Source: Chloroflexota bacterium (GTDB taxonomy: Bacteria > Chloroflexota > Anaerolineae > Caldilineales > Caldilineaceae). From it: DNA of 11,644 nt. Shown piece by piece: positions 1 through 5,691 of this stretch; the stretch's first letter is position 1, and each line of letters starts with the position of its first letter. The DNA lies in the NCBI GenBank assembly GCA_003577005.1, contig QEUW01000245.1, positions 1-11,644 of the forward strand, read 5' to 3'. Below the pieces are notes generated by a model, which was not told the DNA's origin, made no database searches, and worked only from the letters and a program-made list of their open reading frames with translations. Both the position numbers and the translations under genes were made by a program.

Positions 1-726
1 CGGCGGGTGCTTGCCATTGGCTTGATGCGGCGCTTCTTTCCCGCCACCCAGACGATCCGGCAGGTGCTGGCGCAGGGAATCTTGGGGAAGGTGAAGACGT
101 TTGTTTGCCAGGAAGGGAGTCACTTTCAGTGGCCAACGCGGTCGGCGTCGTTTTTTCAACGCTCCGCTGCCAGGGGCGGCGTCTTGCTTGACATTGGGGT
201 GCATCTACTCGATCTGCTGATCTGGTGGTGGGGGCCGCCCGTCGAAGTCGAGTACGAGGACGACAGCATGGGGGGGGTGGAGGCCAACTGCCGTATCCGC
301 CTGCGTTTTGCCCAGGGGCACAGCGGCGAGGTGCGGTTGAGCCGCGACTGGCCGCTGGCCAACCGCTATGTAATCGAATGCGAACGGGGCTGGTTGAGCT
401 GGCAAGTACACGAGGCGGCAAAGGTGCAACTGGGCTTCACCGGCGTGGACCATGTGCTCGACGGCTCGCTCCATCAGCCGGCAGCGCAGCAACGAGGGCT
501 AGGGCAGCCTGGTTTTACCTTCGAGCAGAGTTTTGTCAACCAGGTGCTCGATGTCGCAGCCGCGGTGCAGGGTCAGGGGCAACCGCTGGTATCAGGCGCC
601 GAAGGGCTGCACAGCCTCCGCTTGATCGAGCAGTGTTACCAACAGCGGACGGTGATGCCCATGCCGTGGCTCAGCGCCAACGAGCAAGAGATGGCTCGCC
701 AACTCAGCCAGCAGGCAACAGCATGA
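1..726 (+). CDS. Gfo/Idh/MocA family oxidoreductase (5'-truncated by window edge)
   Basis: The reading frame is already open at base 1 and ends with TGA at 724-726, so the N-terminal Rossmann NAD(P) domain lies outside the window. The visible ~241 residues are the C-terminal alpha/beta domain. The segment GGVLLDIGVHLLDLL matches the family's conserved GGxxxDxxxHxxD block, whose Asp and His take part in hydride and proton transfer on sugar substrates. Just before it, GLMRRFFPA and the ...GKVKTFVCQEG stretch fit the domain junction. Family members oxidise or reduce hexoses, inositols or UDP-sugars in the cytoplasm. The stop overlaps the next start (ATGA, 723-726), and the neighbours point to sugar-precursor synthesis. 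Family assignment is firm; the substrate is unknown. About 120 residues appear to be missing compared with a typical 340-370 aa member. Confidence 0.9.
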   Translation, partial: RRVLAIGLMRRFFPATQTIRQVLAQGILGKVKTFVCQEGSHFQWPTRSASFFQRSAARGGVLLDIGVHLLDLLIWWWGPPVEVEYEDDSMGGVEANCRIRLRFAQGHSGEVRLSRDWPLANRYVIECERGWLSWQVHEAAKVQLGFTGVDHVLDGSLHQPAAQQRGLGQPGFTFEQSFVNQVLDVAAAVQGQGQPLVSGAEGLHSLRLIEQCYQQRTVMPMPWLSANEQEMARQLSQQATA

Positions 727-1814
727 TCCGGGTTGCGATTCTGGGTGCCAACGGCTTTATCGGTGGCCGGGCGGTGGAGATGTTACACCTGAACAGCCTG
801 GCTGAGATGCGGCCCGTTGTGCGCAGCTATGCCGGTCTGGCCCGTCTCGCCCGCTTTGAACTGGACTGTCGCGTGGCCGATGCGTGCGACCAGACCGCTC
901 TGACCACTGCCTTTGCGGGCTGCGACGTCGTAGTCCACGCTGTGGCGGGCGATCCGGTTGTAATCCTGGGTACGCTTGCGCCGGTCTATCGAGCGGCGCA
1001 AGCGGCGGGTGTGCGCCGTCTAGTCTACCTTAGCACGGCGACCGTACATGGCCAGGCGCCACCGCCGGGCGTCACCGAGGAGGGCCCGTTGAGTGACCGC
1101 CAATCACTGGCTTACAACAACGCCAAGGTGCAGGCGGAACGGCGTCTGCACGCGCTACGCAGCCAGGGTACGGTTGAACTGGTATTGCTGCGACCGGGTA
1201 TTGTCACCGGTCCACGCTCGTCGTGGGTCGCCAATTTTGCCGATGCGCTGCTGGCGGGCACGGCCTATCTGGTCGACCGGGGGCAGGGGATTTGCAACAG
1301 TATCTATATCGACAACCTGGTTCACGCTATCTACCTGGCCATGAGCGCACCCGACGCAGACAGACAAGCCTTTCTGTTGGGCGACTGTGAGCCCGTGACC
1401 TGGGCTGATCTCTACCGCCCGATTGCCGCGGCGCTCGGTTACCGGTTAGACCAGGTGCCAGAGGCGGAGGTTCCTGATTTTCGACCTGGGTGGCGCAAGC
1501 GGTTGCAGACGGTGCATCGTGCCAGGCCAACACAGGCGATGCTATCACTTTTTCCACTTGGATGGTGTCAGGCTGCCTTCGATACACTCACTGCCATGAT
1601 GGCGAAGCCGGTCTCACCGTGGGGGCTGCCGGCGCTGCCCCAACCAGTCGTGACCGAGGAGATGGCGTTGCTCTACCGCTGCCAGTACAAATTTCCGTCC
1701 GACAAGGCGAGGGAGCGGCTCGGCTACCAGCCAATTGTCTCGTTTGCTGAAGCAGGTCGCCGCACGGTTGGCTGGCTGGAGTATGCGGGATACCCGGTGG
1801 TGAGACAAGATTAG
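723..1814 (+). CDS. NAD-dependent epimerase/dehydratase (extended SDR)
   Basis: This 363-aa protein starts at the ATG that overlaps the previous stop. The frame runs open far upstream, but only this start places the N-terminal beta strand MIRVAILGANGFIG correctly. The dinucleotide-binding GxxGxxG is G8-G11-G14. The catalytic set is an STATVHG strand (residues 104-110) and Y131-NNA-K135, the YxxxK pair. LLRPGIVTGP (155-164) and the SIYIDNLVHAIYLA stretch (193-206) are typical of the sugar-nucleotide-binding half of extended SDRs. The C-terminal ~100 residues (PW..LPALPQPVVTEEMALL and FPSDKARERLGYQP) resemble the tail of NDP-sugar epimerases/dehydratases and 3-beta-HSD-like proteins. It probably converts an NDP-sugar in the cytoplasm for the downstream glycosyltransferases; that role is inferred from context. 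Its stop codon is the first part of a 44-bp palindrome. Confidence 0.9.
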   Translation: MIRVAILGANGFIGGRAVEMLHLNSLAEMRPVVRSYAGLARLARFELDCRVADACDQTALTTAFAGCDVVVHAVAGDPVVILGTLAPVYRAAQAAGVRRLVYLSTATVHGQAPPPGVTEEGPLSDRQSLAYNNAKVQAERRLHALRSQGTVELVLLRPGIVTGPRSSWVANFADALLAGTAYLVDRGQGICNSIYIDNLVHAIYLAMSAPDADRQAFLLGDCEPVTWADLYRPIAAALGYRLDQVPEAEVPDFRPGWRKRLQTVHRARPTQAMLSLFPLGWCQAAFDTLTAMMAKPVSPWGLPALPQPVVTEEMALLYRCQYKFPSDKARERLGYQPIVSFAEAGRRTVGWLEYAGYPVVRQD

Positions 1815-1853
1815 CAATTGTCAATTGACAATTGTCAATTGACAATTGCTAAT
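1810..1853. repeat. 44-bp perfect palindrome of five phased CAATTG hexamers
   Basis: The segment reads the same on both strands across all 44 positions, with the centre between 1831 and 1832. It contains CAATTG at 1815, 1822, 1829, 1836 and 1843. The hexamers are separated alternately by T and A, giving a 7-bp period and a 14-bp higher-order repeat, flanked by ATTAG/CTAAT. The left arm contains the epimerase stop codon (TAG 1812-1814). In RNA it would fold as one continuous 22-bp stem or as slipped stems. There is no T-run after it, so it is not a standard intrinsic terminator. Confidence 0.95.
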
Positions 1854-1909
1854 GACCAGGGCGATTTCATGTTGCAGGCTAGTGCATCTGGGTCAACGAT
1901 GATTGCGCC

Positions 1910-1940
1910 GGTGCGTTGCACGCAAAGCGTGCGATGCACC
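1910..1940. repeat. Strong hairpin with an inverted partial copy downstream
   Basis: Arms 1910-1923 and 1927-1940 pair over 14 positions (12 Watson-Crick and 2 G-T) around an AAA loop. The core is GCACGC-AAA-GCGTGC. The right arm, GTGCGATGCACC at 1929-1940, is also perfectly complementary to GGTGCATCGCAC at 1961-1972. That segment can in turn fold on itself as GGTGC-ATC-GCACC (1961-1973). The structures are mutually exclusive in RNA. This may be a palindromic repeat family or an attenuator-like leader; the sequence alone does not decide. Confidence 0.7.
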
Positions 1941-1981
1941 TGGCCGGGTGGTGGGGGTAAGGTGCATCGCACCCTGCTCTC

Positions 1982-2005
1982 CGTAGGTCACGCTACCTGC
2001 GTGAC
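1982..2005 (+). repeat. REP-like unit A (GTAG plus hairpin)
   Basis: The 24-nt unit has GTAG at 1983-1986, immediately followed by a 7-bp stem (1987-1993 GTCACGC with 1999-2005 GCGTGAC) and a 5-nt loop. A GTAG tetranucleotide 5' of a hairpin is the hallmark of bacterial REP sequences handled by RAYT/TnpA-REP transposase-like proteins. It matches unit B on the other strand at 19 of 24 positions. Confidence 0.7.
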
Positions 2006-2023
2006 ATTGTGCAGCGGAACACC

Positions 2024-2047
2024 GTCGCCCTGGTAGGGCGACCTACG
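2024..2047 (-). repeat. REP-like unit B, inverted relative to unit A
   Basis: Read on the minus strand from 2047, the unit starts CGTAGGTC. GTAG is at 2046-2043, followed by an 8-bp stem (plus-strand arms GTCGCCCT 2024-2031 and AGGGCGAC 2035-2042) with a 3-nt loop. Relative to unit A, an A-T pair becomes G-C, a G-C pair becomes C-G, and a T-T mismatch next to the loop becomes T-A, so the structure is kept while the sequence changes. Units A and B together form a 66-bp BIME-like element with GTAG at both outer ends. Confidence 0.7.
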
Positions 2048-2097
2048 AGGCTAGGTCGGCCTTTTGCCGATAAAGATCATAAGAGACGTGGCTTCCC

Positions 2098-2102
2098 AGA
2101 GG
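2098..2102 (+). promoter_or_regulatory. Ribosome binding site selecting a GTG start at 2108
   Basis: AGAGG lies 5 nt upstream of GTG 2108. This start gives a protein beginning (M)SREPLVSCIII, right at the first beta strand of the GT-A fold. The in-frame GTG at 2009 would translate through REP-like unit B and has no Shine-Dalgarno sequence, so it was not used. Confidence 0.75.
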
Positions 2103-2107
2103 TTTTT

Positions 2108-3013
2108 GTGAGTAGAGAGCCGTTGGTTTCGTGTATCATCATCTTTTTTAATAGTGAGGCGTACCTCGCAGAGGCGATCCAGAGTATCCTTGCGCAGACG
2201 TACCCGCACTGGGAACTGCTGCTGGTGGACGACGGGTCCAGCGATAGCAGTACTGCCATTGCGCAACGCTACGCCCACGACTTTCCAGGGCGGGTACGCT
2301 ATTTGGAGCACCCAGGGCATCAGAACCGGGGCATGAGCGCGGCGCGAAACCTGGGCATCCGCCACGCCTGGGGTGACTATATTGCCTTTCTGGACGCCGA
2401 TGATCACTGGCTGGCACCAAAGTTGGCCGAGCAGGTGGCGATCCTGGAGCGGGAGCCGACTGCGGCAATGGTCTATGGCCGCACCTTGATCTGGCACAGC
2501 TGGACGGGCCGGCCACAGGATCGCGCCCGCGACCACACCATCGACCTGGGTGTTCCGCCCAATACATTGGTCGAGCCGCCGGCGCTCTTTTTGCTCATGC
2601 TGGCCAACAAGACGCAAAGCCCAACCACCTGCAACGCGCTGCTCCGTCGCCACGTCGTGAACGCGATCGGGGGCTTCGAGGAGCAGTTCCGCGGGCTGTA
2701 CGAGGACCAGGCTTTTTTTGCTAAACTGCAATTGAAAGCGCCAATCTATGTGGCGGGTGCCTGTTGGGCCAAGTATCGCCAACATGCGGACAGTTGTAGC
2801 GCACGCGCCGGGCGAATCGCCGACTACTATATCGCACGCCGGCCCTTCTTGACCTGGCTAGAGAACCATCTCGCCCAAGAAGGATTCACTACGGAGACAG
2901 CGGTCTGGCGCATACTCCAGAAAGAGATCTGGCGCGCCAATCATCCACATTGGCAGCGGTTGATCGATCTGCCCTGGAACTTGATGGATCGAGTGAAAGC
3001 AGTCAAACGATAA
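2108..3013 (+). CDS. GT2 family glycosyltransferase (first of tandem pair)
   Basis: This 301-aa protein starts at GTG, chosen by AGAGG with 5-nt spacing. It has a GT-A nucleotide-sugar-binding domain. The first strand is VSCIIIFFNSEAYLAEAI, followed by LLLVDDGSSDSST with the first Asp pair at residues 41-42. GMSAARNLGIRHAWGDYIAFLDADD carries the metal-binding DxD-type motif at 96-99, and GLYEDQAFFAKL (196-207) supplies the acidic ED motif near the acceptor site. No membrane segments are evident, so it is probably cytoplasmic or peripheral. It transfers a sugar from an NDP donor to a growing glycan or lipid acceptor; donor and acceptor are unknown. It aligns without gaps to the next gene product over the first ~126 residues. 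The usual IxVIIPxYN strand is altered here (IIIFFN, no Pro), a mild oddity. Confidence 0.9.
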   Translation: MSREPLVSCIIIFFNSEAYLAEAIQSILAQTYPHWELLLVDDGSSDSSTAIAQRYAHDFPGRVRYLEHPGHQNRGMSAARNLGIRHAWGDYIAFLDADDHWLAPKLAEQVAILEREPTAAMVYGRTLIWHSWTGRPQDRARDHTIDLGVPPNTLVEPPALFLLMLANKTQSPTTCNALLRRHVVNAIGGFEEQFRGLYEDQAFFAKLQLKAPIYVAGACWAKYRQHADSCSARAGRIADYYIARRPFLTWLENHLAQEGFTTETAVWRILQKEIWRANHPHWQRLIDLPWNLMDRVKAVKR

Positions 3014-3016
3014 CTT

Positions 3017-3991
3017 ATGACCAATCGACCTTTTGTCTCCGTGATCGTTCCCATCTATAACGCGGCAAAATTCTTGCCTGAAGCGATCGAGAGTGTCCTC
3101 TCCCAGACGTACGACCATTGGGAACTGATCCTGGTCGATGATGGCTCGACCGATGGCAGTACCGAAATCGCCCGAGGCTCTGCGCGGCGCTACCCAAACC
3201 GGATCCGCTGTCTGGCGCATGAAGGCGGTCAGAATCTCGGCAAGAGCAGCACGCGCAACCTGGGTATCCAGCACGCCCAGGGTGAGTATATTACCTTTTT
3301 GGATGCTGACGACCTGTTTCTGCCTGACAAGCTGGCGCGGCAGGTTGCCCTCCTCGCTGCACAGCCGGAGGCGGGCATGGTCTATGGGCGGACCGAGTAC
3401 TGGTATCGCTGGCCCGGTGCGCCGCCGACCAGACAAAAGAATTTTCTCAGCCGCCTGGGCGTGCAGCCCGGTTGTCTCTATTCACCGCCAGAACTGCTGA
3501 CCCGTTTTCTGATCGACAGCGGCATCGTGCCCTGTATCTGTAGCCTGTTGGCGCGGCGGTCGCTTCTCGTCCGGGTCGGCATGTTCGATGAGCGCATCCA
3601 ACATCTCTATGAGGACCAGGTGCTTCTGGCCAAACTCTGTCTGGCGGCGCCGGTCTGGGTCGAGGATGGCAGCGGCGAACGTTATCGCCAGCACCCCGAA
3701 TCCAGTTCCAACCTGGCGCGCCAGGAAGGGGAGTACCACCCCTGGCTCCCCGACCCGGCCAGGCTTCGCTTCCTGGAGTGGCTCCACCGCTATCTGCAAG
3801 AGCAACATGTGAATGACCCCAAGTTACACCGGACCTTGCAGAGGGCCCTGCAACCCTACCGGCACCCCACGCGGTACCGGTTGGCTTTGCCGCTGAAATA
3901 CGTCAAACTATACGCCAGTACCTCACTTGAGCAGCTGATTGAACGGATACAAGGCGGGATGAAACCTGCCGCAAAGGATACACCACAATGA
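3017..3991 (+). CDS. GT2 family glycosyltransferase (second of tandem pair)
   Basis: This 324-aa protein starts at ATG, 3 nt after the previous stop, and has no obvious Shine-Dalgarno of its own, which fits translational coupling. The N-terminal strand VSVIVPIYNAAKFLPEAI is followed by LILVDDGSTDGSTE (DD at 41-42), TRNLGIQHAQGEYITFLDADD (DxD-type motif at 96-99) and HLYEDQVLLAKL (197-208). The motifs sit at the same residue numbers as in the upstream paralogue, so the pair arose by tandem duplication and diverged mainly in the C-terminal third, which usually contacts the acceptor. The C-terminal end after about residue 240 is basic and helical (PLKYVKLYASTSLEQLIERI) and could lie on the membrane. 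The stop overlaps the next start (ATGA 3988-3991). Confidence 0.9.
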   Translation: MTNRPFVSVIVPIYNAAKFLPEAIESVLSQTYDHWELILVDDGSTDGSTEIARGSARRYPNRIRCLAHEGGQNLGKSSTRNLGIQHAQGEYITFLDADDLFLPDKLARQVALLAAQPEAGMVYGRTEYWYRWPGAPPTRQKNFLSRLGVQPGCLYSPPELLTRFLIDSGIVPCICSLLARRSLLVRVGMFDERIQHLYEDQVLLAKLCLAAPVWVEDGSGERYRQHPESSSNLARQEGEYHPWLPDPARLRFLEWLHRYLQEQHVNDPKLHRTLQRALQPYRHPTRYRLALPLKYVKLYASTSLEQLIERIQGGMKPAAKDTPQ

Positions 3992-4659
3992 ACACAAGGA
4001 CACAGCGGATCGACTGGGGCCAGTTGTGCCGGGTGCGCCCTATCTGCTATGAATTTGGTCTCAACCGGGGTTTGCCCATCGACCGCTATTATGTGGAGAA
4101 TTTTCTTGGCCGGTGGGCAAGCGATGTGCGGGGCCGAGTGCTGGAGATCGGCGACGACTCGTATACACGCCAGTTTGGGCAGGAGCAAGTAACACAGGCC
4201 GATGTGCTCCATGTCAGCGAGGGCAACCCGGGCGCAACCTTTGTCGGCGACCTGACCGATGCGCCCCACCTGCCAGCAGACGCCTTCGACTGTTTTATCC
4301 TCACGCAGACGCTCCACCTCATCGAGGATGTGCGCGCCGCGCTGCGGACGATCTATCGCATTTTGAAACCAAGCGGCGTTCTGCTTGCCACCTTCCCTGG
4401 CATCAGCCAGATCAGCTGCGACCAGTGGGCCGAAACCTGGCGCTGGAGCTTTACGGTGGCCTCGGCCCGACGCTTGTTTGCCGAGGTCTTTCCGCCGTTA
4501 CAGACCGAGATCAAAGCCTACGGCAATGTGCTGGCGACGACTGCCTACTTACAAGGTCTGGCAGTGGCAGAACTAACGCCGTCCGAACTCGATGTTCATG
4601 ACCCCCGCTACGAGATGTTGATCACCGTGCGGGCAGTCAAACCGGATAACCACCCATGA
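3988..4659 (+). CDS. Class I SAM-dependent methyltransferase, glycan-cluster type
   Basis: This 223-aa protein starts at ATG 3988, overlapping the preceding stop, with AAAGGA 9 nt upstream. The Rossmann-like core shows VLEIGDDSYT (51-60) at motif I, ADVLHV at the second strand, FVGDLTDAPHLPADAFDCFILTQTLHLIEDV (85-115) at motifs II-III, and LKPSGVLLATFPGISQIS after that. Motif I has GDDSYT instead of the usual GxGxG loop, although the rest of the fold is intact. Proteins of this type with the same LEIGDD-like motif often occur beside glycosyltransferases, so the sequence may be a subfamily trait rather than damage. The expected role is methylation of a sugar or glycan terminus in the cytoplasm. 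The stop overlaps the deacetylase start. Confidence 0.82.
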   Translation: MNTRTQRIDWGQLCRVRPICYEFGLNRGLPIDRYYVENFLGRWASDVRGRVLEIGDDSYTRQFGQEQVTQADVLHVSEGNPGATFVGDLTDAPHLPADAFDCFILTQTLHLIEDVRAALRTIYRILKPSGVLLATFPGISQISCDQWAETWRWSFTVASARRLFAEVFPPLQTEIKAYGNVLATTAYLQGLAVAELTPSELDVHDPRYEMLITVRAVKPDNHP

Positions 4660-5687
4660 TGTATGCAATTCGACCGCGGGTGGGCCAGGCTGTTGCCCGC
4701 GTGCGGCGGCGCTTTGCTGTCCGCGGCGCGATCTTGCTCTATCATCGCATTGCCAGAGTTGCGATAGACCCGTGGGGCCTCTGCGCCACACCGGAGAATT
4801 TTGACGCCCAATTGCAGCTGCTGTGCAAACAATATCATGTGCTGCCGCTCGCAGATATGGTGGCAGCGTTCCAGTGTGGGATGTTACCTCGCCGCGCCGT
4901 CGCCATTACTTTTGACGATGGCTACGCCGACAATCACCACGTGGCCCGACCGCTGTTGGAAAAGTATGGTCTTCCGGCCACCTTTTTTATCGCGACTGGT
5001 TATATCGGCCAGCGCCGTGAGTTCTGGTGGGATGAATTGGAGCGCGCCGTGCTCCGGCCGGGCACGCTGCCGGCAAAGCTGGCGCTGGAGATCGGCAACA
5101 CCCGTTTCGAACGAAAACTGGGGCCGGCCGCACGCTTCAGCCCCGGTGATGCCCAACAACTACGGCAAGCCAAACCGTGGGAGGCCGACCCAGCTACACG
5201 GATTGGCTTTTTCTATTCCCTCTGGCAGCAACTCTATCCGCTGTCTCACACCCAGCGCCAGCCGATTCTGGCCCAGATCGCTGCCTGGGCCGGGACCGAC
5301 CCGGGCGCACGGCCTGATTACTGCGCCATGACCGTGGCCGAATTGCAGGACTTTGCCCGCAGTCCGGTCGTCACCATTGGCGGTCATACGGTCACCCATC
5401 CCGCGTTGGCGGCCCATGATCCTTCGGTCCAACAGACCGAGATCCAGGCTGGCATCGACACGTTGACAGCACTGCTGCAACGCCCAGTGCAGCTCTTTTC
5501 ATATCCGCACGGGGATTACAGCCCTGCTACCGTCGAGCTTGTGCGCGGCGCGGGGAGCACCGCCGCCTGCACAGTGGAAGCTGAGCCGGTCTGGCGCGGT
5601 AGCAACGCCTGGCGGTTGCCCCGGTTTGGCGTCGAGGATTGGCCCCAAGCCGAGTTTGCTGTACGGTTGGCCCGCTGGTTGCAGTAG
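4656..5687 (+). CDS. Polysaccharide deacetylase (CE4, NodB-type)
   Basis: This 343-aa protein starts at the first of two adjacent ATGs (4656, 4659) and overlaps the methyltransferase stop by 4 nt. CE4 motif 1 is AITFDDGYADN, with TFDDG at 85-89 (Asp87 the likely base, Asp88 the metal ligand). Motif 2 is IGGHTVTHP at 241-249 (His244 and His248 as the likely metal ligands), and FSYPHGDY at 281-288 is the motif 3 region. PATFFIATGYIG...FWWDELE (107-128) is typical. An insertion of ~110 residues separates the first and second motifs. There is no signal peptide: the N terminus is basic (RVRRRFAVRGAILLYHRI), so it probably acts inside the cell or at the membrane on lipid-linked sugar. The reaction is removal of N- or O-acetyl groups from a glycan; the substrate is inferred from the cluster only. 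Confidence 0.92.
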   Translation: MMYAIRPRVGQAVARVRRRFAVRGAILLYHRIARVAIDPWGLCATPENFDAQLQLLCKQYHVLPLADMVAAFQCGMLPRRAVAITFDDGYADNHHVARPLLEKYGLPATFFIATGYIGQRREFWWDELERAVLRPGTLPAKLALEIGNTRFERKLGPAARFSPGDAQQLRQAKPWEADPATRIGFFYSLWQQLYPLSHTQRQPILAQIAAWAGTDPGARPDYCAMTVAELQDFARSPVVTIGGHTVTHPALAAHDPSVQQTEIQAGIDTLTALLQRPVQLFSYPHGDYSPATVELVRGAGSTAACTVEAEPVWRGSNAWRLPRFGVEDWPQAEFAVRLARWLQ

Positions 5688-5691
5688 ATTT

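Larger units (their letters stand above)
1815..2107. other. Repeat-dense intergenic region between the two halves of the glycan cluster
   Basis: No gene is supported here. In order it holds the rest of the 44-bp palindrome, a 14-bp-stem hairpin (1910-1940), a 12-nt inverted copy of part of that hairpin (1961-1972), an inverted pair of REP-like units (1982-2047), a small TCGGC/GCCGA hairpin (2056-2060 / 2066-2070) and the ribosome binding site of the first GT2 gene. I found no convincing sigma70-type promoter. The only open frames are low-complexity translations of the repeats. Confidence 0.8.

Noticed and set aside
225..722. Upstream extension of the epimerase frame to 225
   Set aside because: The extension is Arg/Gly-rich shadow sequence of the oxidoreductase gene; the Rossmann strand starts at the ATG at 723.
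1818..2036. 72-codon open frame starting MSIDNCQLTIAN in the intergenic region
   Set aside because: Its first residues are the translation of the CAATTG palindrome and the rest crosses the hairpin repeats; there is no ribosome binding site and the composition is not protein-like.
1810..2047. Insertion sequence or transposon remnant
   Set aside because: No transposase fragment, target-site duplication or paired terminal repeats were found; short palindromic repeats explain the structure.
2009..2107. 33-residue N-terminal extension of the first GT2 from GTG 2009
   Set aside because: It would translate through REP-like unit B and lacks a Shine-Dalgarno; GTG 2108 has AGAGG at 5 nt and begins at the first strand of the fold.
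2051..2785. 244-codon minus-strand open frame opposite the first GT2
   Set aside because: It is a shadow of the GT2 gene caused by GC-rich codon use; no recognisable domain and no ribosome binding site.
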